Below are positions 44,845-51,623 of a stretch of 51,623 nucleotides of DNA, one piece after another. Under the pieces are notes generated by a model, which was not told where the DNA came from, ran no database searches, and saw nothing but the letters and a program-made list of their open reading frames with translations. The stretch is from Saccharofermentans sp. (GTDB lineage Bacteria > Bacillota > Clostridia > Saccharofermentanales > Saccharofermentanaceae). The first letter of the stretch is position 1. The number at the start of each line of letters is the position of its first letter. The translations under genes and the position numbers were made by a program. The DNA lies in assembly GCA_024683485.1 (NCBI GenBank), contig JAIKYD010000121.1, positions 1 through 51,623 of the forward strand, read 5' to 3'.

Positions 44845-45525
44845 TCACCCCCTGATAAGATTGTATCGGATACCTTCATCGTAGGTATCAATGCCTTCAG
44901 CTTTCTTGATCACTTTAACAACCGCATAAGTGACCGGTGTGAATACGACCTCGTAAGCAACCTTGAACAGATACTGGAAAAGGATCATCTTGAGCACAAC
45001 GGAATTCTCCATTGTTCCCCAGAACGAGATCATGATGAAAATAACTGAATCCAGTCCCTCGCCAACAACTGTCGATAAGATCGTGCGCATCCAGAGATTC
45101 CTGCCCTTCGTGGCAACCTTTAATCTGGACAGAATTATTGAATTGGAGAACTCGCCAAACAGATAACCCGCAAAAGAGGCAACTGCAACTCTGGGAGTCG
45201 TTCCCATTACCGTTGCATAAGCTTCCTGGCCCTCCCAGTAACCGGGATGAGGCAGAGCTATCGTAATGAGATATATCATTACCGCAAAGAAACTGCAGCC
45301 AAATCCTAGCCAGATAATGCTCCTTGCCTTTCTGAATCCGTAAACCTCAGTAAATACATCACCGATGATATATGTCAGCGGAAATAAGATAACAGCTGCA
45401 GGCAGGATTATATTCTCTGTAACGGCCCACATCTTCCCCGCAATAAGATTTGACAGCAGCAGGCATGTTACAAAGATAATGCCGATACACATGAACAGTT
45501 TTGATATGTTCTTAGTCTCATTCAT
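44845..45525 (-). CDS. yhhQ: Queuosine-precursor transporter, YhhQ/VUT family
   Basis: 226 residues with about six hydrophobic helices: [20 protein letters not shown] and [21 protein letters not shown] are typical of the YhhQ (DUF165) family of preQ0/preQ1 importers. The ATG at 45523-45525 is preceded by TTTGGAGATC, which directly follows the T-tract of a terminator hairpin. That arrangement, with a preQ1-type aptamer upstream, implies riboswitch control. Co-translated with queF, together a salvage-and-reduce unit. Confidence 0.93.
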   Translation of the reverse strand: MNETKNISKLFMCIGIIFVTCLLLSNLIAGKMWAVTENIILPAAVILFPLTYIIGDVFTEVYGFRKARSIIWLGFGCSFFAVMIYLITIALPHPGYWEGQEAYATVMGTTPRVAVASFAGYLFGEFSNSIILSRLKVATKGRNLWMRTILSTVVGEGLDSVIFIMISFWGTMENSVVLKMILFQYLFKVAYEVVFTPVTYAVVKVIKKAEGIDTYDEGIRYNLIRG

Positions 45526-45542
45526 AATTCTGATCTCCAAAT

Positions 45543-45569
45543 AAAAAAGGCTCCCAAAAACAGGAGCCT
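45543..45569 (-). terminator. Leader terminator (attenuator) before yhhQ
   Basis: 7-bp stem AGGCTCC/GGAGCCT with an 8-base loop, followed on minus by TTTTTTAT and, at once, by the yhhQ ribosome site. It sits downstream of the aptamer at 45612-45653, the place for the expression platform of a riboswitch. Confidence 0.85.
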
Positions 45570-45611
45570 CATTAAATCAAGCCAGCAAAATAAAGATGAT
45601 CAAATGATTGT

Positions 45612-45653
45612 CCTGGTTTTGTTTAACGACAGGATGGCACAAACGAACTGTCG
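45612..45653 (-). promoter_or_regulatory. preQ1-I-like riboswitch aptamer
   Basis: On the minus strand a 6-bp stem CGACAG/CTGTCG encloses a 15-base loop that begins with TTC and contains GCC, and it is followed by the A-rich tail TTAAACAAAACCAGG. A short hairpin, C in the first loop bases and an A-rich 3' tail ending in GG (able to pair with loop CC) is the layout of preQ1-I aptamers, and the tail nearly matches that of the Thermoanaerobacter tengcongensis example as I recall it. The loop is a few bases longer than usual. The downstream genes handle preQ0/preQ1, which fits. Confidence 0.75.
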
Positions 45654-45674
45654 GTGCGTTTTCAGCGCACAGGA

Positions 45675-45703
45675 AATATACCATCTAAATAAGATCAGGT
45701 CAA
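45675..45703 (-). promoter_or_regulatory. Promoter of the yhhQ-queF unit
   Basis: On minus, TTGACC (45698-45703), 17-base spacer, TATATT (45675-45680). Transcription would begin near 45668, giving a leader of about 140 bases that contains the aptamer and terminator. Confidence 0.8.
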
Positions 45704-45729
45704 GGGAAAAAGAAACGTTGCTGAATAAA

Positions 45730-45899
45730 AGTCGGGCTACAAGTCCGGCTATAGCCTGAACTTCAGCCGGAAAAATGCCCAAATCGGACCGAAAGTCCGG
45801 CTAAAAGCCTGGGTGTAGCCGGAACTTTAGCCGGGAAAAAGGGCGAATCTAACCGATATTTCGGCTAAAAGTCTGGGTGTAGCCTGAACTTTACCCGGC
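45730..45899. repeat. Three tandem copies of a 64-bp GC-rich repeat
   Basis: Copies start at 45730, 45794 and 45858, exactly 64 bp apart. The conserved core reads CGGCTAAAAG, CTGGGTGTAGCC, GAACTTTA, CCGG with point differences; copy 3 is recognisable for about 42 bp, then is lost in AT-rich sequence. Each contains inverted CCGGCT/AGCCGG elements. They lie just upstream of the yhhQ promoter and downstream of the herA terminator. No open frame is kept across all copies. Confidence 0.9.
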
Positions 45900-45970
45900 A
45901 TTATATTATTCATGACGCACCTGCCTGGCAGAGTTATATTTCGCAGGTTTTGACGCGAAAACCGAAACAC

Positions 45971-46009
45971 AAAAAAAGAAGACTGCCTCGGTATTTGCAA
46001 GGCAGCCTT
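45971..46009 (-). terminator. Terminator of the HerA-type gene
   Basis: 10-bp stem AAGACTGCCT/AGGCAGCCTT (one wobble pair) with an 11-base loop; on minus followed by CTTTTTTTG. Located 28 bases after the stop. Confidence 0.85.
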
Positions 46010-46037
46010 CAAAATAATCATTAAGTTCAAATCGGTA

Positions 46038-47654
46038 TCAGAGCGTAGGTGTATCGTTATGCTGCGTCCTTACACTCTTGTTTACGTGGATAAACATGTT
46101 ATGGAGAAGGTTTACGCTCGTAAGGATAACTTCACCCTGATTGAGCTTTCTGACGTGCTTGATAGCATAGTCATCAAGATGGCTCTCCACGGCATGGATC
46201 TCATCGTTAAGCATGAGTCTGTGTATCAGCATCGTACCTACCTGACCGAAGAGGATAGGAGATACATCCTTCGGGTTCTGCGTTGTCAGGTAAAGAAAGA
46301 TACCCTTCTTACGTCCTTCTCTTGCAAGGAGTGTAAGACCGCCGTGGTATTCTTTGTCTGAATATCTGGACTTGGCATATCTATGTACCTCATCGATAAA
46401 GAATACGAACGGATAAATATCATCCAGACCCATTACAAAATTACTTACGAGGTCAATGACCATGCCTCCGATACCTTCAGAAGCACCGAGTTGTGATGTG
46501 TCGATATAAAGGCTGACATCAGGAAGATGTACGAACTCGTCGATAACATCGAGAAGGTTGAACATCTCCGGATCATTGGAGAAGAATGACAGGAATCTCG
46601 TGTTTGTCATCTGATACTGGATCTTCTGTACAAGTGACGCATTGAGATTTGCCTTGAGAGTATCGTATCTGTACTTGAAGTTGTAATTGTTGTCTCTGTC
46701 AGGCTCGCAGACGGATTCTGCCTGTATCTGCTCAGGAAGAAGTGCGATATTAAAATCCGTATCGTCCTTCGTGACCGATGCGAGGTTCTCCTGAATCTCC
46801 TCGATGTCCTCACCTACCTTCTGATAGTAGGAATCATCGCCAATCTTCTTCATATAACGGAGTGATGTAATAGCCTCTGAAAGGACTGCACCCTGACTGC
46901 TGTTCTCCGTCTCGAAAAGTTTCTCCCACTGCTCCATCGAGATCTTGCCCGGTGAAACCGTAGTATCAATACCAAGTGTAAGCTTAGTTATCTCTTCATC
47001 AGTGAAAGCGTTTCTGTACTCACCTGTCGGGTCAATGATAAGAGCTTTACGTTTTGTGGAAACAACCTTGTCAAGAATAGCAAGGGCAGTTGTTGACTTA
47101 CCGCTGTTCGTGGCACCGATGCACATCAGATGACGGTTGAAAAGAGTACTCGGCTTGAGTGATACCTCAGCCTGTGCCCTGTTGAGATATGTAGCAAACG
47201 AAGGAAGCGGCTCCTCGTCTCCACCGGCAAACTCAAGAGAGTGCAGGAACAGCTTATAGACTTCGTCTGTCGCGAAATAAACTTTATCCGTAATTCCGAG
47301 TGTCTTAAAACCAGCGAGCTGGAACTTGTCGGATTCAGGTGTCATAAGAGCGATCGTATCAATGCAGATTTCCTGATAATCGTTAGGCTTCTCATCAACT
47401 GAGGCAACCTCGAAAATACTCTTTCTTGAAGCCTTATTCTCGAAAACCTCTCCCAGGAACACTCCGGCCATGGAATCGATAACCACGAAATAGTTGATCG
47501 TATTAGGCATAAAGGAACTTGTGAATTTGCTTCTGTCAGACATCAACGCGATGTTGTCGATCTGGGCGGTGCAGTTACTTCTGTAAACCTGTGTAACTTT
47601 TCCAATGTAATAATCCTGAAGATTCAAACCTTCATATAAAGATTCAAGTGTCAT
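46038..47654 (-). CDS. HerA/FtsK-type ATPase (DUF87)
   Basis: 538 residues. An N-terminal HAS-barrel-like domain (YYIGKVTQVYRSN, FVVIDSMAGVFLGEVFENK) precedes a RecA-like motor with Walker A GATNSGKST at about 180-188, Walker B FVFFIDEVHRY, and a C-terminal arginine-containing LYLTTQNPKDV/VILTSVNLL region, the HerA layout. HerA hexamers pump DNA during end resection with NurA, or serve as the motor in several defence pairs. No NurA, SIR2 or other nuclease is adjacent here, so the role is undefined. ATG chosen for GGGAGG at spacing 6; the longer upstream frame is unsupported. Confidence 0.88.
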   Translation of the reverse strand: MTLESLYEGLNLQDYYIGKVTQVYRSNCTAQIDNIALMSDRSKFTSSFMPNTINYFVVIDSMAGVFLGEVFENKASRKSIFEVASVDEKPNDYQEICIDTIALMTPESDKFQLAGFKTLGITDKVYFATDEVYKLFLHSLEFAGGDEEPLPSFATYLNRAQAEVSLKPSTLFNRHLMCIGATNSGKSTTALAILDKVVSTKRKALIIDPTGEYRNAFTDEEITKLTLGIDTTVSPGKISMEQWEKLFETENSSQGAVLSEAITSLRYMKKIGDDSYYQKVGEDIEEIQENLASVTKDDTDFNIALLPEQIQAESVCEPDRDNNYNFKYRYDTLKANLNASLVQKIQYQMTNTRFLSFFSNDPEMFNLLDVIDEFVHLPDVSLYIDTSQLGASEGIGGMVIDLVSNFVMGLDDIYPFVFFIDEVHRYAKSRYSDKEYHGGLTLLAREGRKKGIFLYLTTQNPKDVSPILFGQVGTMLIHRLMLNDEIHAVESHLDDYAIKHVRKLNQGEVILTSVNLLHNMFIHVNKSVRTQHNDTPTL

Positions 47655-47853
47655 GAAAAACCTCCCGGTTAGGATAATAAGATCGCCGGCTCGAAAAAGA
47701 ACCATTTCTATTATAAATTCCTCTGAAAGAAAAAAGGTAACTTTTGTGTAAAATTTTATTGATGAAACAAAAATCAGGTCAGAAGGCATAGCTTTCACCC
47801 ACTTTCCTTCCCTATCGGATTTCTGATATCTTCAAACAGCAAAGGTATTGTGT

Positions 47854-47859
47854 TATAAT
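47854..47859 (+). promoter_or_regulatory. -10 element of tRNA-Arg
   Basis: TATAAT 19 bases before the tRNA. A weak -35 TTCAAA lies 17 bases upstream at 47831-47836. Confidence 0.65.
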
Positions 47860-47877
47860 CTCGAACGTTCTAAGCCT

Positions 47878-47954
47878 GATTGTGTAGCTCAGCTGGATAG
47901 AGCGACCGCCTCCTAAGCGGTAGGCCAGCGGTTCGAATCCGCTCACGATCACCA
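47878..47954 (+). tRNA. tRNA-Arg (anticodon CCT), 3' CCA encoded
   Basis: Acceptor GATTGTG/CACGATC, D arm GCTCAGCTGGATAGAGC, anticodon stem ACCGC/GCGGT with loop CTCCTAA (anticodon CCT), variable AGGCC, T arm CAGCGGTTCGAATCCGCTC, discriminator A and CCA. A single wobble is in the acceptor. Confidence 0.95.
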
Positions 47955-47959
47955 AAATC

Positions 47960-48040
47960 ATAGAAAACCACCTGTGATACTTCAGACAGGTCCTCGGCGC
48001 TAAAGCACCTGCGGAACTCGTATCACAGGTGGTTTTCTAT
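47960..48040. terminator. Large inverted repeat after tRNA-Arg, bidirectional terminator candidate
   Basis: A perfect 21-bp inverted repeat (47960-47980 with 48020-48040) encloses a 39-base loop that itself holds CAGGT/ACCTG. On plus it follows tRNA-Arg and the arm ends TTTTCTATTCTT; the right arm contains the stop codon of the convergent zinc-ribbon gene. It may end both transcripts. Confidence 0.7.
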
Positions 48041-48933
48041 TCTTGACGCTTCTCATCTTCCTTGAAGAACAGAAGACAATCGTGCTTTACTTTCGATTCG
48101 CGGGCATGAATATCATTTTCCATGTCTTCAAGTTTTCGAGTGATTTCACTGATCTCGGCATTTATCTTCTTAAGACGTGCTTTGTAGTTCTCGGAAGACT
48201 GGACGATCGGGTAAACGATCCTAAACGTTGCCCAAGCAAAACCACCCGTAACCAAAGCGCCGATTATCGCGAGTATGATCATCGGAGTAGCATCGTCAAC
48301 ATAGGTTGCGTTCAGAATGACATACAGAATGGCGAATATGGTAGAAAGAGCAAATATACCGGTTACCACACACAAGAATATAAATGTAACAAGCGGATCA
48401 TGAGTATTACCTTCGGCATCTGCGAAATGATGCTCTCCGAGATTCGCATTCGTCACGCCAAGTCTGGTGTCTGCCCTTTTCTTCTCAACGGCAAGTGCCT
48501 CACACTCCTTGTGAAGCTTGGATAGTTCATACATTTCGCGGAGGATCCTTGCAAATTCCACGAAGTAATCCTTGTCTTCAGCCGAGCTGTTTTCCACAGC
48601 ATTCTCAACCAGTTTTGAATTGTAAGTAAAGCCTCTGAAGTCAGTCTTCCGAATATCCTTCATACCATTCATACGGGCTGCGGCAAGTACTGTTCCGCGC
48701 AAGGCAAGAAAGTCGTGAGGATTTTTTTGCAGGAGATAATTGTATGCATCGATCGCAGCAGAAAACTCACCTCTGGAAAGATAAGTCTCACAGAGTTCGT
48801 GCATTTGATCTTCTCTGAAATATTCGTAGTCGTAAGTACTGCCGCAGAAGGGACAGTAATAGATCTGCTTTTCAACATTGATACTCAGATTACCGCCGCA
48901 AGACGGACACTTATGTGATCTGATCTCGTTCAT
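48037..48933 (-). CDS. Zinc-ribbon, two-helix membrane protein
   Basis: 298 residues of no named family. An N-terminal zinc ribbon (HKCPSCGGNL and YYCPFCGSTY) is followed by a TPR-like helical stretch (ETYLSRGEFSAAIDAYNYLL), a coiled segment, two hydrophobic helices (about 188-213 and 220-245) and a C-terminal coiled coil (KINAEISEITRKLEDMENDI). Such zinc-ribbon/TPR membrane proteins are frequent in Clostridia and are thought to be scaffolds; function unknown. Its stop lies inside the 21-bp inverted repeat. Confidence 0.85.
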   Translation of the reverse strand: MNEIRSHKCPSCGGNLSINVEKQIYYCPFCGSTYDYEYFREDQMHELCETYLSRGEFSAAIDAYNYLLQKNPHDFLALRGTVLAAARMNGMKDIRKTDFRGFTYNSKLVENAVENSSAEDKDYFVEFARILREMYELSKLHKECEALAVEKKRADTRLGVTNANLGEHHFADAEGNTHDPLVTFIFLCVVTGIFALSTIFAILYVILNATYVDDATPMIILAIIGALVTGGFAWATFRIVYPIVQSSENYKARLKKINAEISEITRKLEDMENDIHARESKVKHDCLLFFKEDEKRQE

Positions 48934-49198
48934 ATTTCCCTCCCCAATTTCATTTATTATATCATCGAAAAATGAACGAAAAATCCCCGTTGCTGCTTAT
49001 GTTTTTGGTTGCTAAGATTTGTTTTATAGTAAATTGACTTTCGCGAAGGCAGGATTTGGAGGCGATATCCGTTTCGGCTTTACTGTATAATTGGTATAGA
49101 AGATGTACTATACATAGTTTGGGGATTCTGGGGGCATGAATGATAGTATTAAAAAATCATCTGTTTTATGAAATAAGATATTTGAAGGATAAACGCTT

Positions 49199-49813
49199 AT
49201 GTGGAGAGATCTGTCTCATCAATGGCAAATAGTTTTTGAAGAAGCATGGAAGGCATTTGGCTTTGGCTCGACCCCGATAGGAGCCGCACTTTTCGATAGG
49301 GAGGGACAACTTATCCTTAGTGACAGAAACCGAAGCCATGAAGCAGACACGATAAACAAAGAGATTTCACACGCCGAAGCAAATGCTCTGCGGCGAATGG
49401 ATACCGATAAGACGGATTCAAGATCAGTTATGCTGTACACCTCAATGGAACCATGCCCGATGTGTATGGGAATGATACTAATGGGACACATAAAGACCGT
49501 TCATTTTGCTGCTTTTGATGATTACTGCGGAATGGTTCACCTGACAAAACAGGATCCTTACTACATTGGCAAAAAAGTCACTTGCATCCACGAGGGCGGC
49601 GAGGGTGAGCTTTTCCAACTGACGATACAAAGCTACTACGAGTTAAGGCACTTGGAGCGAGGAGCTTCCGGAAAAGTCCTTAGCAGGTTTTATGAAACGA
49701 ACAACAAGGCAGTTGAAAACGCAAAAAAGCTGTATGCGGGGAAAACACTTGACACCCTCTCACAGAACGGGGCTCTGTGTGGTGAGGTGTTTGATATTAT
49801 AATGGATATGTAA
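49199..49813 (+). CDS. Nucleoside deaminase (cytidine/guanine deaminase fold)
   Basis: 204 residues. Zinc site motifs are complete: H58-A-E60 in ISHAEANAL and P85-C-P-M-C89 in MEPCPMCMG. The region resembles guanine deaminase and TadA-like enzymes more than CDA. A C-terminal helical extension of about 60 residues (SYYELRHLERGASGK onward) goes beyond the minimal fold. GAAGGATAA lies before the ATG. It is followed by a GNAT gene 48 bases on. Whether it acts on free base, nucleoside or nucleotide is unresolved. Confidence 0.87.
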   Translation: MWRDLSHQWQIVFEEAWKAFGFGSTPIGAALFDREGQLILSDRNRSHEADTINKEISHAEANALRRMDTDKTDSRSVMLYTSMEPCPMCMGMILMGHIKTVHFAAFDDYCGMVHLTKQDPYYIGKKVTCIHEGGEGELFQLTIQSYYELRHLERGASGKVLSRFYETNNKAVENAKKLYAGKTLDTLSQNGALCGEVFDIIMDM

Positions 49814-49861
49814 GATATATAAACAGGATAAAGGGATAAACACTACCGGGGTAATAATACT

Positions 49862-50392
49862 TTGCATAACTTTATATTGGAGACAGAAAGACTTATACTC
49901 CGCCCGCTGACGTTAGACGATTGTGATGCCGTATATAAATGGGTCAGTGATGAAGATGTAACAAGATATATGGTCTACAACACATACACATCCAAAGAAC
50001 AGGTTGTCTGTTGGCTGAAGTCTTTGGAAGAAGATGATGATTATCTTTTCGGCTTTGTCAGAAAAGGCACAGATGACCTGATCGGTTGCGGGAGTATCGG
50101 TCCTCATAACGGAGATCGTGAAAGATGGGGTTTCGGTTATAATCTGCGTAAGGATCAGTGGGGAAACGGATATGCTACTGAAGCTGCCAAAGCAATGATA
50201 CGTTTTGCACAGAAAGAGTTCGGGATAACTAAATTTGCATCCAGTCATGTTGAGCAAAACAGGGCTTCAGGTCATGTTATGGAAAAATGCGGACTTCACT
50301 TTGTCCGCTATGGTCAGTTCCAAAAACTTGACGGCACATGCAAAATGCGCTCTATGGAATATGAAGGAGAACTTGATCTGCAGATCGTATAA
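49862..50392 (+). CDS. GNAT-family N-acetyltransferase (RimJ/RimL type)
   Basis: 176 residues; typical opening ILETERLILRPLTLDDCDAV, acetyl-CoA-binding strand/loop LRKDQWGNGYATEAAKAM, and ASSHVEQNRASGHVMEKCGL, as in RimJ/RimL or ribosomal-alanine and small-molecule acetyltransferases. The start is TTG at 49862 with GGGG about 11 bases upstream; no ATG is near. Same strand as the deaminase, possible two-gene unit. Substrate unknown. Confidence 0.85.
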   Translation: MHNFILETERLILRPLTLDDCDAVYKWVSDEDVTRYMVYNTYTSKEQVVCWLKSLEEDDDYLFGFVRKGTDDLIGCGSIGPHNGDRERWGFGYNLRKDQWGNGYATEAAKAMIRFAQKEFGITKFASSHVEQNRASGHVMEKCGLHFVRYGQFQKLDGTCKMRSMEYEGELDLQIV

Positions 50393-50490
50393 ATGTGAGC
50401 AGACGCTTAAAACTGATCGAAAGTTTAAATTTCCGAAATGAAGAAATAGTATGTAATATCAGGAATATAATCGACTAACACCATAATCGA

Positions 50491-50527
50491 AATGGCTAAT
50501 CTCAAGTTGTACTTTGGATTAGCCATT
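50491..50527. terminator. Inverted repeat between GNAT gene and leader-peptide genes
   Basis: 11-bp stem AATGGCTAATC/GATTAGCCATT with a 15-base loop lies between the convergent genes; T-tracts on both sides are weak. It could end either transcript. Confidence 0.55.
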
Positions 50528-50555
50528 ATTGTTGCTTCCATGTTATGTGTTTTCT

Positions 50556-50701
50556 TTAATCAAAGAGATGCTTGATTATATGTACACCTTTTTTCAGAAT
50601 GCTCACTATTCCGCCGCCAGAAACCATTTCGAGATCGTCAAAATCGAACTCTGTTGTTACATCTTTTCTTGTTGCATCTTTTTTGTTGTGTCGTTTCTCA
50701 T
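50556..50701 (-). pseudogene. Second double-glycine leader peptide gene, frame broken at A6
   Basis: ATG at 50699-50701 follows AGAGGG at good spacing and reads MRNDTTKK, then stops soon after (KMQQEKM). One base further, the +1-shifted frame continues DATRKDVTTEFDFDDLEMVS-GGG and ends IVSILKKGVHIIKHLFD at 50556. The leader part obeys the double-glycine rule (hydrophobic at -12, -7 and -4, Gly-Gly at -2/-1). The break lies at the six-A tract 50679-50684 (CAACAAAAAAGATG); seven A would restore one 48-residue frame. The shifted frame has no ATG/GTG/TTG of its own. The predicted mature peptide is a short basic amphipathic helix. Could be a mutation, slippage-controlled or a sequencing error. Confidence 0.6.
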
Positions 50702-50735
50702 TGTTTTTCCCTCTGTGTTTTATGTGTTTATGTTT

Positions 50736-50885
50736 TTATTCGAACCAGCTTATAACCCATTTGACAAGAGGGTCGAGACAGGTGAGGTCTTTTTCGCGGG
50801 AAACTCCGCCGGAAACGATATCAAGCTCATCCAATTCGAGTTCTTTGATTGCCTTCTTCTCGTTGTTTAATGTGTAAGTCATCAT
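50736..50885 (-). CDS. Double-glycine leader peptide (bacteriocin- or signal-like), 49 residues
   Basis: A small gene with AAGGAG nine bases before ATG 50883-50885. The leader ends LELDELDIVSGG, matching the class II bacteriocin/PCAT consensus: L at -12, E at -8, L at -7, V at -4, and Gly-Gly at -2/-1. The mature part would be VSREKDLTCLDPL then VKWVISWFE: 22 residues, one Cys, aromatic-rich C-terminus. Such peptides are cleaved and exported by peptidase-containing ABC transporters, none of which is in the window. The second leader peptide starts 34 bases after its stop, so they are probably co-transcribed. Role (antimicrobial or signal) not known. Confidence 0.75.
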   Translation of the reverse strand: MMTYTLNNEKKAIKELELDELDIVSGGVSREKDLTCLDPLVKWVISWFE

Positions 50886-51240
50886 GCTTGTTTTCTCCTT
50901 TTCAGTTCTGTGTTTTTGTTTGATAACCAGATTATCCGTTTAAGGAGGAAAGCAAACAATCAGTAAAAAAGGGCCGGCTTGTTGATTAAGCAACATATGT
51001 CAGGAGTAGTATTGCCACAGCAAAAAACGGTATATTCCGTAGTCTTGAAGTCTGCACTGAGCTGCAGGTTTTCTTTTTTGTGTGTCTGTTTGATATCTAC
51101 TATTTTCCACGTTGAAAATGCATCTTACCCGCTGATTTTGCATCTTGCTGTCAGAGGGATTGCTTATATAAAGGCAATTCTTTATGGTTTGTGACATAAG
51201 ACTAATGAATTAAACAAATCAGAGTTTGGAGGGAGAAACA
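50886..51240. other. Intergenic region upstream of the leader-peptide genes
   Basis: No convincing gene. It holds TGCATCTT twice, at 51119-51126 and 51139-51146, exactly 20 bp apart, a possible response-regulator site about 230 bases from the first peptide start. AAGGAGG at 50943 points to plus but no good start follows it. A GTTG/CAAC element before AAAAAAG (50965-50995) could be a weak terminator. TATATAAA lies near 51168. Confidence 0.5.
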
Positions 51241-51623
51241 TGTTAGCTTGGATTAGAAAGTTTGATTTAAAGAAGGCCGGATACATAGCTGTTTCAGTTG
51301 GAGTGATTAATATTATTGTGCATATTCTTGTCATAACAGGAGTGTTGCCATATTTATGGGTTAATGGAGGACGTTCAGAGTCCTTCACAGCTGCTCAATC
51401 GATTTCATATTTATCAATACTGATTATGGTACCAGCTATTTTGATTACCTTAATTGCAAGTACTATTATTCCAATCAGATTAAATAAATTCTGGGGGATA
51501 GCACTTTCTGTTTTCCTTATTGCTACATTACCATTATCATTTATTGAAATTATTTTACAGTTTTTAGGTACAACATTCGAAAAATGCGTTATGTCGATTG
51601 TATGTATAGCAGGTTTTTGTGTT
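51241..51623 (+). CDS. Polytopic membrane protein, partial at right edge
   Basis: 127 codons visible, no stop before the window end. AGAGTTTGGAGGGAG lies just before the ATG. The start MLAWIRKFDLKKAGYIAVSV is followed by helices at about 13-33, 52-76 and 84-106 and the beginning of a fourth. It resembles small clostridial membrane proteins of unknown function whose conserved block PYLWVNGGRSESFTAAQ lies between helices 1 and 2. Divergent from the leader-peptide genes; whether it is an immunity protein is speculation. Confidence 0.8.

Noticed and set aside
45730..45899. Possible CRISPR array
   Set aside because: Direct tandem repeats of 64 bp without unique spacers, copies imperfect, and no cas genes in the window.
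45600..46030. Two short minus-strand frames over the tandem repeats
   Set aside because: They overlap the riboswitch, promoter and repeat units, use no ribosome site and the repeat copies are not in a common frame.
50979..51197. Overlapping short frames on both strands (65-71 codons)
   Set aside because: No ribosome site, Cys/Phe- or Gln-rich noise, and they cover the intergenic region with the repeat elements.

Overview
The window looks like chromosomal DNA from an anaerobic member of the Clostridia (Bacillota). The evidence is moderate GC, strong AAGGAGG ribosome sites with some TTG/GTG starts, a superoxide reductase, ferredoxin-type and flavodoxin proteins, a clostridial DUF6935 protein, a YozG/DUF2975 pair and double-glycine leader peptides. 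No phage, transposase or CRISPR was found. Most genes are core metabolism or envelope genes, with accessory stretches at both ends and near 20-24 kb.

Region 1-8960 (all minus strand) is a surface-polysaccharide cluster. It starts with an unidentified polytopic membrane protein, then glucose-1-phosphate cytidylyltransferase (RfbF) and the PLP/iron-sulfur CDP-4-keto-6-deoxyglucose 3-dehydrase (RfbH). These are followed by a DRE-TIM aldolase, a thiamine-diphosphate enzyme, a GtrB-like glycosyltransferase and an NAD-dependent reductase/epimerase cut by the left edge. The set suggests a CDP-3,6-dideoxyhexose that is then carbon-branched, broadly like yersiniose. Region 9-16 kb (minus) is a housekeeping run: MurJ, PncC/CinA-C, FtsK, Nudix, RNase HI and ProC, with many overlapping stops and starts. 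A tRNA-Trp lies on the plus strand at 16.1 kb.

Region 16.2-24.4 kb holds an acidic membrane-anchored protein, an SDR, citrate synthase and then a TetR-controlled minus-strand redox operon (TetR, aldo/keto reductase, carboxymuconolactone decarboxylase, flavodoxins, DUF4405 protein). Two perfect or near-perfect palindromes precede tetR. Two genes of this operon carry deletion/frameshift scars: a decarboxylase-cupin fusion has lost most of its cupin, and a DUF4405-FGE-flavodoxin gene has lost the middle of its FGE domain.

Region 24.4-42.7 kb contains a diaminopimelate decarboxylase-type enzyme, a DUF975-type membrane protein, an SDR, a superoxide reductase that has lost its desulforedoxin centre, a GT-C-like membrane protein, an RlmI-like methyltransferase, DUF6935, a GGDEF(degenerate)-EAL protein, a DUF4153/YozG/DUF2975 operon, a coupled HAD phosphatase-VanY pair, a DUF362 ferredoxin protein and an AraC regulator divergent from a MATE transporter.

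Region 44.3-46 kb is a queuosine-precursor unit: yhhQ-type transporter and queF, headed by a promoter, a preQ1-I-like aptamer and an intrinsic terminator that abuts the ribosome site. Directly upstream sit three 64-bp tandem repeats. The right end has a HerA-type ATPase, tRNA-Arg, a zinc-ribbon membrane protein, a nucleoside deaminase, a GNAT acetyltransferase and a pair of very small genes at 50.56-50.89 kb encoding double-glycine leader peptides. The second of these has its frame broken at an A6 tract. The pair is the best candidate here for an undescribed secreted-peptide system. A membrane protein runs off the right edge.
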